Below are positions 7,905-15,496 of a stretch of 40,982 nucleotides of DNA, piece after piece. The notes below the pieces were generated by a model. It saw only the letters and a program-made list of their open reading frames with translations, was not told the DNA's origin and searched no databases. Position 1 is the first letter of the stretch; every line of letters begins with the position of its first letter. This DNA is from Candidatus Nanopelagicales bacterium. Lineage in GTDB: Bacteria > Actinomycetota > Actinomycetes > S36-B12. Made by a program: the position numbers and the translations under genes. The DNA lies in contig JALRGY010000001.1 of assembly GCA_023253325.1 (NCBI GenBank), positions 274-41,255 of the forward strand, read 5' to 3'.

Positions 7905-8707
7905 AGGCTCGCAATCTGGCAATAGATCAATCTCCCAAACTCCTCATGGCACTGGGTTTTGTAGCCATTGCCTTCTTGGGCCTTCCGCTTCTCTCGCTCT
8001 TGGGTTCGGTCAATTGGCCTGATTTCCCTGAACTTCTGAGTGCTCCCGCATCACTTGAGGCAATTCGGCTTTCCATCGTCACATCACTATCTGCGACGGT
8101 CATCGCTATCTTCCTCGGCGTTCCACTCGCTCTGATCATGGCGCGTTCGCACATGCGAGGGCTTTCCTTTGTACGGGTTTTGGTTCTTATTCCTCTCGTG
8201 CTTCCTCCTGTAGTAGGGGGTGTCGCATTATTAATGGCATTCGGCCGACGAGGCATCATAGGTTCCTATCTCTATGACTGGCTTGGTGTTCAATTGCCGT
8301 TTACCACGACAGGCGTTGTCCTTGCACAAACATTTGTTGCGATGCCGTTCCTAGTAATCACCGTGGAAAGTGCCTTGCGCTCACTTTCCAAGGATTATGA
8401 ACATGCTGCGAGCACACTTGGAGCTTCTCGCATGCGCATATTCATTCGGATTCAACTACCTCTCATCGCTCCTGCCTTAGCCGCAGGTGCGCTGCTGACC
8501 TGGGCCCGGGCCCTCGGGGAATTCGGGGCGACCCTGACTTTCGCTGGCAACTTTCCTGGAGTTACCCAGACACTGCCACTTGCCGTTTATTCGACACTCG
8601 ACATAGATCGCGACCAGGCCATTTCGCTGAGTGTGGTCATGCTCCTAATTGCATTCGCTGCTCTTTTTGGAATGCGCGATAGATTCATAAAGTCAGGTCT
8701 GACATGA
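7901..8707 (+). CDS. modB: molybdate ABC transporter permease
   Basis: 268-residue membrane permease of the ModB/CysT family with about six hydrophobic segments. The EAA cytoplasmic loop that docks with the ATPase is visible (EHAASTLGASRMRIFIRIQLPLI, about 165-187), followed by the ModB-typical ALGEFGATLTFAGN. It overlaps modA by four bases (ATGA) and modC by four, so the three subunits are translationally coupled. Confidence 0.95.
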   Translation: MKARNLAIDQSPKLLMALGFVAIAFLGLPLLSLLGSVNWPDFPELLSAPASLEAIRLSIVTSLSATVIAIFLGVPLALIMARSHMRGLSFVRVLVLIPLVLPPVVGGVALLMAFGRRGIIGSYLYDWLGVQLPFTTTGVVLAQTFVAMPFLVITVESALRSLSKDYEHAASTLGASRMRIFIRIQLPLIAPALAAGALLTWARALGEFGATLTFAGNFPGVTQTLPLAVYSTLDIDRDQAISLSVVMLLIAFAALFGMRDRFIKSGLT

Positions 8708-9771
8708 CGAACCAAGGCTTGAGTGCTGACTTCACCGTTGACCGAAATGAATTTCAACTGGACTGCAAATTATCGGTTGCTCCCGGTGAGGTGTTAGCGC
8801 TTGTCGGTCCAAATGGCGCGGGCAAGAGCACCGCACTTCAGTCGATTTCGGGGCTCATTTCAATCACCTCGGGCGAGATCAAAATCGGTGGACAGGTGCT
8901 TGACTCGCCGGCGGCGCATTGCTTCATCCCGGCTCACAGCCGCAATATTGGCGTTGTGTTTCAGAACTATGCACTCTTCCCACATCTCTCGGTTTCTGCG
9001 AACATTGCGTTTGGTCCCCGCAGCCGTGGGGCGTCGAAAGCCCAAACTCGCGAGAGCACAGATGCCGTTCTCGCCCAATTTGACCTGTTAGGCCTCGCCC
9101 GCAAGCGCCCCGCTGAGTTATCCGGTGGCCAAGCCCAGCGAGTGGCCCTTGCCCGAGCCCTGGCCACGAGTCCTGATGCATTGCTCTTGGACGAACCACT
9201 TTCCGCCCTCGATGCCGTCACTGCGGGCCATGTTCGCAGTGAACTGGGTAAACATCTCAAAAAGTTTCAGGGTTCGACCATCATCGTGACCCACAATCCC
9301 CTTGATGCGTTGTTGCTCGCAGACAAAATCGCAATCTTGGAAAACGGCCAGATAACACAGGTTGGCAGTCCTAGTGAAATAGCTCAATCGCCGAGAACCG
9401 ATTACGCAGCAACCTTGATGGGAGTAACACTCATAAGAGGCAGAGCGACGAATGGAGTCATTGCAACGCCAAACGGAGAATCCATCTCCACGGACAATTC
9501 CCAACTTTCTGGGTCCGCAGCAGCGATCATTCGGCCAGATACGGTCTCTGTTCACTTGACCATGCCAGAGGGCAGCCCCCGCAACGTCTGGGATGGTGAG
9601 GTTAGTGACATTCAGCAAACTCTCGATCGAGTGCGGCTGGTCATTCGGGGTCCAGTTACCCTCTCGGCGACGATAACGCCGGCGTCACTCAACTCAATGA
9701 ACCTTCAGGTTGGGTCTCGAGTTTGGACGAGCGTTAAGGCTATCGAGGTCGCGGGGGTGAGTCTGGACTAA
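8704..9771 (+). CDS. modC: molybdate ABC transporter ATP-binding protein
   Basis: 355-residue ATPase of the molybdate importer. Walker A GPNGAGKS (35-42), Q-loop VVFQNYALFPHLSV, signature LSGGQAQRVALARA, Walker B LLLDEPLSALD and the switch His in IVTHNP are all present. The C-terminal third is a TOBE-type regulatory domain (from about residue 240). The gene ends with TAATG, sharing one base with the ung start. Confidence 0.95.
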   Translation: MTNQGLSADFTVDRNEFQLDCKLSVAPGEVLALVGPNGAGKSTALQSISGLISITSGEIKIGGQVLDSPAAHCFIPAHSRNIGVVFQNYALFPHLSVSANIAFGPRSRGASKAQTRESTDAVLAQFDLLGLARKRPAELSGGQAQRVALARALATSPDALLLDEPLSALDAVTAGHVRSELGKHLKKFQGSTIIVTHNPLDALLLADKIAILENGQITQVGSPSEIAQSPRTDYAATLMGVTLIRGRATNGVIATPNGESISTDNSQLSGSAAAIIRPDTVSVHLTMPEGSPRNVWDGEVSDIQQTLDRVRLVIRGPVTLSATITPASLNSMNLQVGSRVWTSVKAIEVAGVSLD

Positions 9772-10445
9772 TGCCCACACCTTTTGTCAGCCAACTCGAT
9801 CCATCATGGAAGCTCGCACTCACTGACCACCTGGACAAACTAGAAGCGATCGAATCCTTTATCGAATCTGAAAATGAAGTTGGCATAACCTACCTGCCTC
9901 CACATGATCAAGTCTTGCGTGCATTCACCCAACCAATCAACTCCATCAAAGTTGTCATCGTTGGACAGGACCCATACCCCACCCAAGGAGATGCCCATGG
10001 CCTCGCTTTCAGTGTTGAACCAAATGTGCGCATTCCGCGAAGCCTGTCCAATATTTATCAAGAACTCTCAACGGATCTGGGCTGCCCGACTCCAACAACG
10101 GGAGACCTCCGCCCGTGGGCCTCTCAAGGAGTGCTCCTGCTGAATCGAGTCCTCACAGTTCGATCGGGTGCCTCGGGATCACATCATGGGCATGGCTGGG
10201 AAGAATTCACGGAGGCCGCGATCTCAGGGCTCCTCACTCATTTGGAGATACCGCCCGTCTTCATTTTGTGGGGAAAGCCCGCGCAAAAGTTGTTGCCTCT
10301 GGTGGGACAAGCACCAGTGGTTTGGAGTTCCCACCCAAGCCCACTATCGGCGCGCAAAGGATTCTTTGGGTCACGACCATTTAGCCGTACCAATGCAATA
10401 TTGGTCTCACGTGGTCAAGGACCTATTGACTGGCGTCTGCCTTAG
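9771..10445 (+). CDS. ung: uracil-DNA glycosylase family 1
   Basis: 224-residue base-excision repair enzyme that removes uracil from DNA. The catalytic water-activating motif VVIVGQDPYPT carries Asp67, and the leucine-loop motif SSHPSPLSA carries His188. Asn in LLLNRVLTV completes the uracil pocket. Its start overlaps the modC stop by one base, so it belongs to the mod operon, an unusual partner. Its last 23 bases overlap the end of the convergent DUF3817 gene. Confidence 0.96.
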   Translation: MPTPFVSQLDPSWKLALTDHLDKLEAIESFIESENEVGITYLPPHDQVLRAFTQPINSIKVVIVGQDPYPTQGDAHGLAFSVEPNVRIPRSLSNIYQELSTDLGCPTPTTGDLRPWASQGVLLLNRVLTVRSGASGSHHGHGWEEFTEAAISGLLTHLEIPPVFILWGKPAQKLLPLVGQAPVVWSSHPSPLSARKGFFGSRPFSRTNAILVSRGQGPIDWRLP

Positions 10446-10773
10446 TCTGCGGCAAATTTCGCACATAACGATGCATGACAAAGTCAGCATAAAATGAAGC
10501 AAAAGGAATTGTTCCTGCGAGAAGTAGCGCGACGGTCTTAAGAATTGGGAAGCGCAGGAGAAACGCTAAATTCACAGCAGCAATGAGGTAGGCAAAATAG
10601 AGCCAGCCATGCGCAACCCATAACAAGCTGTACAGACCGGGTTTGCCACCGTCATCCGCGTAACCCCATAGGAGATAGCCGAGTAGCGCCCAAACGGTCG
10701 CACTCGCAAGTACTACACCTGTCACCCACGCCATGATTCGGAAGGCAAGCAACGCGCTCGGGATCTTGTTCAT
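10423..10773 (-). CDS. DUF3817 membrane protein
   Basis: 116-residue integral membrane protein with three hydrophobic segments and the DUF3817 signature around VAHGWLYFAYLIAAVNLAF. The function of this actinobacterial family is unknown. Start ATG at 10773 is preceded by TAGAGT six bases upstream, indicating a leaderless monocistronic transcript. Its 3' end overlaps that of ung by 23 bases tail to tail. Confidence 0.85.
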   Translation of the reverse strand: MNKIPSALLAFRIMAWVTGVVLASATVWALLGYLLWGYADDGGKPGLYSLLWVAHGWLYFAYLIAAVNLAFLLRFPILKTVALLLAGTIPFASFYADFVMHRYVRNLPQTKADASQ

Positions 10774-10779
10774 GTCACG

Positions 10780-10785
10780 ACTCTA
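10780..10785 (-). promoter_or_regulatory. -10 element of DUF3817 gene (leaderless)
   Basis: TAGAGT on the minus strand, followed by six bases and the ATG at 10773. Confidence 0.55.
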
Positions 10786-10791
10786 TAGAGA

Positions 10792-11697
10792 TCAGAGTTC
10801 ATGAGCGAACGGAGGTTGGGCACCCGCTCGCTGACAGGTCACCCCAGCAACCTTGATGCCAAATTCAGTTGCAGCGAGTATCTTCTCCATGGATAAGAGG
10901 TCCGACTGCGAATATTTATTCTGAGCCCAGAAGGCAAGGAAACCGCCGCTGAAAGAATCACCCGCACCCACGGTGTCAACGATCTCAACGGGTGGCACAG
11001 CAACAATTTCCTTGGCGCCACGAACAAAAACGTTCAGTGCCTCAGCGCCATCAGTGAACAACACAACCGCGCCTGTCTTATTGTGCAACTCCTCAGCTGC
11101 CCGCTTTGGGTCAAGATCGGGTGTCATGAACTCGAGATCATCTCCGCTGACTTTGATCACATTCGCCCGATTGATCACATGTTTGACTGTTTCATCAAAA
11201 ACACGAGAATCCGTCATCACACTGGGACGCGCGTTGGGATCAACCATCAGGATTTGATCACTGCCAAGGGCATCCGTCACCGCACATACAGCATCGGTCA
11301 GCGGGGTGAGCACTAAGGCAAGAGTGCCAACATGGACTGCGAGGGCATTTACGTCGAGTGCATTTAGGGCCATCTCTACGGATACCGAACTTGCGGCGGT
11401 GTTGTCCATCATGAATCGATACGTGGCAGCGCCAGTCTCGTCGAGCGCTGCAATGGCAAGGGCTGAGGGTTCGGGTAAAAGCGGAACTATCCCCCGTTTC
11501 ACTCCGTCAGCTTCCAGCAGACGCTGGATTCTCCGACCAAATGCATCTTGCGATATGCCGCCAATGAATTCAACATCGTGTCCCAAGCGAGCAATGGCAC
11601 GCGCGGTGTTAAGCGGTCCACCACCCACGACTGAGTCGACTTCCCCGTCAGGGCTCACGATGATGTCGATCAGGGCCTCACCCATTACTTGGATCAT
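10792..11697 (-). CDS. PfkB-family carbohydrate kinase (fructokinase-like)
   Basis: 301-residue ribokinase-like sugar kinase. The N-terminal sugar-binding signature GGGPLNTARAIARLG (about 25-39) and the C-terminal ATP-site motif DTVGAGDSFSGG (241-252, catalytic base Asp247) are clear. The short FIGGISQDAFGRRI block fits fructokinases, but the substrate is an inference. The ATG at 11697 is preceded by TAGATT six bases upstream. That hexamer contains the stop codon of the SURF1 gene, so the promoter is embedded in the end of its neighbour. Confidence 0.88.
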   Translation of the reverse strand: MIQVMGEALIDIIVSPDGEVDSVVGGGPLNTARAIARLGHDVEFIGGISQDAFGRRIQRLLEADGVKRGIVPLLPEPSALAIAALDETGAATYRFMMDNTAASSVSVEMALNALDVNALAVHVGTLALVLTPLTDAVCAVTDALGSDQILMVDPNARPSVMTDSRVFDETVKHVINRANVIKVSGDDLEFMTPDLDPKRAAEELHNKTGAVVLFTDGAEALNVFVRGAKEIVAVPPVEIVDTVGAGDSFSGGFLAFWAQNKYSQSDLLSMEKILAATEFGIKVAGVTCQRAGAQPPFAHEL

Positions 11698-11703
11698 GGG
11701 ATA

Positions 11704-11709
11704 AATCTA
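11704..11709 (-). promoter_or_regulatory. -10 element of PfkB kinase gene (leaderless)
   Basis: TAGATT on the minus strand, six bases before the ATG at 11697. Its TAG is also the SURF1 stop codon. Confidence 0.55.
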
Positions 11710-12444
11710 GCGAATATCTCTTTGCCTACTCGAAACCATGATCCAGCGAACGTAAAGCGCAATCGCAAATAGGGCGAAGATCCACCACTGGACAGCGTAA
11801 AAAAAGTTTTGGAGAGGAAAGGCAACCTCGGCGGTCTGAATCGTGGGTGGAACAACTTTCGGCGCATTAGGGGACGCGGGAAATTCTGATTCGACAACCA
11901 GGAATCCGTCGGAGAGCGTGACACCCCATTCACTCGAAAGGACAGCTGAGTCAATTACGGCGTAGACACCATCTATTTGTTTCGAGTCCTCATAGAAGGC
12001 TTCATTGGGTTGAACAACGGCTCGAAGTTCAACCTCTTCGCTCGGCGTTGAGTAGGTTCCATCCGGGGGGACCCATCCGCGCAATACCGCAACATGTTCA
12101 CCCGTGTCCAACTCAAAATCGCTCACAATCCACTGTCCAACATTCGCGTTGTCACCGCCACCCGAAAGCCGATTACCAATGCGTGCCACATGGGTTATGT
12201 CGTAGGACCCACTAGCAACGACGGTGCGACCAAAATCTGATGGGTCAAGTTCCGGGCCAAGGACCTCGCGAGCTGAAATTATCGCAGCGGCAGCAGCGCG
12301 CTCGGCATTGAGAATATTCTGGGTTCTATCCCATTGCCATTTGCCCAAAAAGAAAAAGAGGACGCAGACACCCACGAGAAGCAGGGCAACAACAATGCTG
12401 ACCGGCTTGAGAAACTCATGCAGATATTTATTCCGACTTCTCAT
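11707..12444 (-). CDS. SURF1-family cytochrome oxidase assembly protein
   Basis: 245-residue membrane protein of the SURF1 family, which assists heme a insertion and assembly of cytochrome c oxidase. An N-terminal membrane segment (about 12-35) ends in GKWQWDRT, a family hallmark; the extracytoplasmic middle contains VLRGWVPPDGT; the second membrane segment (FFYAVQWWIFALFAIALYVRWI) precedes a basic tail. The ATG at 12444 is preferred; a TTG at 12474 is also in frame. It overlaps the upstream small membrane gene by 17 bases, so the two are probably co-transcribed. Confidence 0.88.
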   Translation of the reverse strand: MRSRNKYLHEFLKPVSIVVALLLVGVCVLFFFLGKWQWDRTQNILNAERAAAAAIISAREVLGPELDPSDFGRTVVASGSYDITHVARIGNRLSGGGDNANVGQWIVSDFELDTGEHVAVLRGWVPPDGTYSTPSEEVELRAVVQPNEAFYEDSKQIDGVYAVIDSAVLSSEWGVTLSDGFLVVESEFPASPNAPKVVPPTIQTAEVAFPLQNFFYAVQWWIFALFAIALYVRWIMVSSRQRDIR

Positions 12445-12652
12445 CAGTTTCTTTGTCTTCAGAAGTATCCGCAAATTCCTGCTCTACCCGCAATTCATTC
12501 TTCCCTTTGGGTAACTCAGGACTGATGCGCTTCATCTGACGATTCATGTTGAGCCACAGCAGAACAAGCGCAATGCCAACGAGTAACACAAATAAGCCAG
12601 CTATAGGTCCTGCGCCATCAATGATGGTTTGAAGGTCTGGTTCAGTTTCCAT
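12428..12652 (-). CDS. small membrane protein downstream of mca
   Basis: 74 residues: a short acidic N-terminus, one hydrophobic segment (about 14-34, GPIAGLFVLLVGIALVLLWL) and a charged, acidic C-terminal tail. A ribosome site AAAGGA lies upstream of the ATG. Its place after mca matches that of the small membrane gene Rv1083 in mycobacteria, although I cannot align the two here. Function unknown. Confidence 0.65.
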   Translation of the reverse strand: METEPDLQTIIDGAGPIAGLFVLLVGIALVLLWLNMNRQMKRISPELPKGKNELRVEQEFADTSEDKETDEKSE

Positions 12653-12699
12653 TGCAATCCTTTATTTGTCGGACCGGTCTCTTTGTTTTGACTGTTTAC

Positions 12700-13569
12700 C
12701 TAGCGAATTCCCGCAAAGAGATCATCTTCTTGTTCAGGGGTCTCCACGTGGCTGATAGCCCGCTGAAAATCTTCAGTCGGCCAGGCAGATTTCTGCAGAT
12801 CCAGTGAGACCGCAAACCAGCGACCATCTGGCTCAATTTGAGTGGCGTGCGCTTTCAGTGCGGAGTCTCGGATATGGAAATAATCCGCGGCGTGGACTTT
12901 GGTAGTGATCCGATCAATGTCATCGGGTTTGTCTTCCCAATTCTTTAACCACTCTTCATATGGTGATTCGATATTGGCCTCGATGAGAATCTGATGCAGG
13001 GCAACAACTCTCTCTTTGTGAAACTGCTGGTTGTAATAGACCTTGAGAACCTGAAATGCGGACCCGAACTCGGGATAAAGATCAGGATCTGCTGCCTGCT
13101 CCACTGCAGCCATGGTCACGACGTGTGTCTGAATGTGATCGGGATGCGGGTATCCCCCATTTTCATCATAAGTTGTGACGACCTGTGGGCGAAATCTCCT
13201 GATGAGTTTCACAAGCGGAGGGACGCTCACGTCAATCGGAACCAGTGCAAAAGCATCATCAGGCAATGGCTCACCCTCGGTGAAACCCGAGTCCATGAAA
13301 CCTAACCATTCGTGCTGAACACCTAGGATTTGTGCAGCCTCTGCCATCTCTTGGCGTCGGACTTCATGGATGCCAAGTTCATCAACTCGCTGCTGGGCGG
13401 CTGGATTGAGAACATCGCCGCGCTCGCCACCCGTGCATGTCACCACCATAACTTCAACGCCCTCAGCTACATAGCGAGCCGTGACGGCCGCACCTTTACT
13501 GGATTCATCATCTGGGTGAGCGTGAACTGCCATCAAACGGAGTGAATCACTATTTGCCATCTCATGCAC
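12700..13569 (-). CDS. mca: mycothiol S-conjugate amidase
   Basis: Zinc amidase of 289 residues that cleaves mycothiol conjugates of toxins and drugs, releasing a mercapturic acid for export. The metal motif HAHPDDES (His18, Asp21 ligands), VTCTGGERGD, and GGYPHPDHIQTH with the third zinc ligand are present. Sequence and length fit Mca rather than the biosynthetic deacetylase MshB. Start is taken as ATG 13569; ATG 13560 is an alternative. It is divergent from DUF4307 with only 33 bases between starts, as Rv1082 and Rv1081c are neighbours in M. tuberculosis. Its presence indicates a mycothiol-producing actinobacterium. Confidence 0.93.
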   Translation of the reverse strand: MHEMANSDSLRLMAVHAHPDDESSKGAAVTARYVAEGVEVMVVTCTGGERGDVLNPAAQQRVDELGIHEVRRQEMAEAAQILGVQHEWLGFMDSGFTEGEPLPDDAFALVPIDVSVPPLVKLIRRFRPQVVTTYDENGGYPHPDHIQTHVVTMAAVEQAADPDLYPEFGSAFQVLKVYYNQQFHKERVVALHQILIEANIESPYEEWLKNWEDKPDDIDRITTKVHAADYFHIRDSALKAHATQIEPDGRWFAVSLDLQKSAWPTEDFQRAISHVETPEQEDDLFAGIR

Positions 13570-13590
13570 GAAGCAAGTCTCTCACTTCAC

Positions 13591-13596
13591 TAGTCT
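13591..13596 (+). promoter_or_regulatory. -10 element of DUF4307 gene (leaderless)
   Basis: TAGTCT followed by six bases and the ATG at 13603. On the other strand, a weaker GAGACT lies six bases before the mca start, so two start sites would share a 33-bp spacer. Confidence 0.5.
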
Positions 13597-13602
13597 GCCT
13601 CC

Positions 13603-14079
13603 ATGGCGAGTCCCTTTCGAAAGGATCAACTCTCTCCAGCCATGCAGGAGAGATATGGAATGGATCGACGCCCAATCATGCGGAACATCCTCGTTGGGAG
13701 CACCATCTCGATTTTCATTATCGCCATCATGTTCGTTACATTTTCACTTGCTCAGAAGAATATTCAGTTTCGCCTGTTGGCGTGGGACGCAAGTTCGCCT
13801 GAGAAAGTAGATATCAATTTTGAGGTGCGTAAACCTGCTGATCTTGCGGTCACCTGCGTATTGCGGGCCCAGGACAAGAACCGAATTGATGTGGGATACG
13901 TCGAAGTTAATGTTCCTGCCGGTTCGGACTACAACCAGTTGACATATCCACTACGCACACTGGCTCCCGCCTACACCGCTGAAGTTTTGACCTGCGTCTC
14001 ACAAGGAGAACCCACCCGAGTCCCTGGACCACAATTTCCGGCGGGAGTTGCACCGCCTATGCAGCCTTGGTCAGAATAA
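13603..14079 (+). CDS. DUF4307 membrane protein
   Basis: 158-residue actinobacterial protein of the DUF4307 family. A short N-terminal part (LSPAMQERYGMDRR) is followed by one membrane segment (about 27-48) and an extracytoplasmic beta-rich domain with two cysteines (TCVLRAQDKN and VLTCVSQGEP), which could form a disulfide. Function unknown. It is placed between mca and greA, the conserved mycobacterial order. Confidence 0.85.
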   Translation: MASPFRKDQLSPAMQERYGMDRRPIMRNILVGSTISIFIIAIMFVTFSLAQKNIQFRLLAWDASSPEKVDINFEVRKPADLAVTCVLRAQDKNRIDVGYVEVNVPAGSDYNQLTYPLRTLAPAYTAEVLTCVSQGEPTRVPGPQFPAGVAPPMQPWSE

Positions 14080-14104
14080 AGTTCCAGTAATTTACATTCC
14101 GTAC

Positions 14105-14110
14105 TAGAAT
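14105..14110 (+). promoter_or_regulatory. -10 element of greA (leaderless)
   Basis: TAGAAT followed by six bases and the ATG at 14117; a possible poor -35 TTCCAG lies 17 bases upstream. Confidence 0.55.
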
Positions 14111-14116
14111 TTTGTT

Positions 14117-14599
14117 ATGACTGAAGTTACCTGGCTGACTCAAGAAGCTCATGACCGCTTAAGCGCCGAGCTCGAAGAGCGTCAAGGATCCAAGCGCGTT
14201 GAAATCACCAAACGCATCGAGGCTGCCCGCGAAGAAGGCGACCTCAAAGAAAATGGTGGGTATCACGCGGCACGCGAAGAACAGGGCAAGAATGAGGCTC
14301 GGGTGCGCCAGCTCAAGCAATTACTCGAGAATGCTCAAATAGGTGTCCCTGATGCTGCGCCCGATGAAGTTTCACACGGCAAGGTCATAACAGTGCGGCT
14401 CGTCAACTTTGATGAGGATGAGACCTTTCTCCTTGGCTCCCGCGAAGAAGCGGCGCACGCATCCATTGATGTGTACTCACCAACTTCACCGCTCGGTGCA
14501 GCAGTTCTGGGCAAACGCGTTGGAGACTCCACAAGTTATGAACTTGCCAATGGAAAACAAATGCAGGTTGAGGTACTTAAAGTCGAGGATTACGCCTAG
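14117..14599 (+). CDS. greA: transcription elongation factor GreA
   Basis: 160-residue secondary-channel factor that stimulates RNA polymerase to cleave backtracked RNA. The N-terminal coiled coil carries the tip motif REEGDLKENGGYHAAREEQ with the conserved acidic residues (Asp and Glu of the GDLxEN motif) near 41-44. The C-terminal FKBP-like domain ends with LGAAVLGKRVGDSTSYE, the usual SPLGxAllGk block. It ends nine bases from the convergent ABC permease gene. Confidence 0.96.
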   Translation: MTEVTWLTQEAHDRLSAELEERQGSKRVEITKRIEAAREEGDLKENGGYHAAREEQGKNEARVRQLKQLLENAQIGVPDAAPDEVSHGKVITVRLVNFDEDETFLLGSREEAAHASIDVYSPTSPLGAAVLGKRVGDSTSYELANGKQMQVEVLKVEDYA

Positions 14600-14608
14600 C
14601 GGTCAAAA

Positions 14609-15496
14609 CTAGCGCCTGCTGGCACTCCGGTATTTTCTGATTGCCAGTGGTGCGAAGATGCCGATCACGACCGCGCAGGAAATGACCGTGTAGAGAACTG
14701 GATTTTGTAGTGACCAGTATTCGGGCTCAACACCCGGTGGGTATCCCGTCGGGTTGCCAAATAACTCACGCGTTGACAACACCAGCGAGGATATTGGGTT
14801 ATAGGCGGCAAAAGCGCGCAGCACAGTCGGCAACCCGTCCAGTGGCACAAAAGCATTAGACAGGAATGTCAATGGAAAAAGCCAAACGAGCCCGGCAGTA
14901 TTTGCAGTTTCGGTGTTTGGCACCGACAGACCAATGAACGCACCGACCCAGGTCACCGTGTAGGCGAAAAGCAGCAACAAGAGATACGCGTAAATGGCGT
15001 TGAGGATGCCATCGTTGATTCGCCAACCAACAATGAACCCGGTAACGCTCAGAACTGTCAGAACCATAATTTGCCGAATCGCATTGGCAAATGTGTTCCC
15101 AATAAGTGCTGCCGACTGCGACATGGGTAAAGCACGATATCTATCAATGATGCCTTTTTGCATTGCTTCGGCCAATCCGACCGTGCTCGCTGCTGCGGCA
15201 AAAGCCACCGTCTGACCGAAAATTCCTGGCATCAAATACTGGCGATACAAGCTGGCATCCGCCGCTGAGCCTGGCTCAGCTCCAGGGATGGGGATGGCGC
15301 CACCGAAAACGTAGGCAAAAAGAAGTACGAAGATAACCGGTTGGATGAGCTGAAAAAACATGGCTTCAGGGATTCTGAAGGACGCGAGGATCGTGGTGCG
15401 GGCAATGACAAGCGAGTCATGCAATGTCCAACCCAAGATCGGCCTGGACATTGCCTCGGGCGTGGCTGTGCGCAGATTTCCTATTGTCGCACTCAT
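14609..15496 (-). CDS. DrrB-type ABC-2 exporter permease
   Basis: 295-residue ABC-2 family membrane protein with about six hydrophobic segments. The block QYLMPGIFGQTVAFAAAASTVGLAEAMQKGIIDRYRALPMS is characteristic of daunorubicin-resistance-type permeases (DrrB). It overlaps its ATPase gene by four bases (ATGA). The pair probably exports a lipid, drug or other hydrophobic compound; the substrate is not visible in the sequence. Confidence 0.9.
   Translation of the reverse strand: MSATIGNLRTATPEAMSRPILGWTLHDSLVIARTTILASFRIPEAMFFQLIQPVIFVLLFAYVFGGAIPIPGAEPGSAADASLYRQYLMPGIFGQTVAFAAAASTVGLAEAMQKGIIDRYRALPMSQSAALIGNTFANAIRQIMVLTVLSVTGFIVGWRINDGILNAIYAYLLLLLFAYTVTWVGAFIGLSVPNTETANTAGLVWLFPLTFLSNAFVPLDGLPTVLRAFAAYNPISSLVLSTRELFGNPTGYPPGVEPEYWSLQNPVLYTVISCAVVIGIFAPLAIRKYRSASRR

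Noticed and set aside
12445-12474. TTG 12474 as the SURF1 start
   Set aside because: A candidate AGGAAT site lies too close to the TTG, and the extra residues add nothing to the family pattern; ATG 12444 with a 17-base overlap is preferred.
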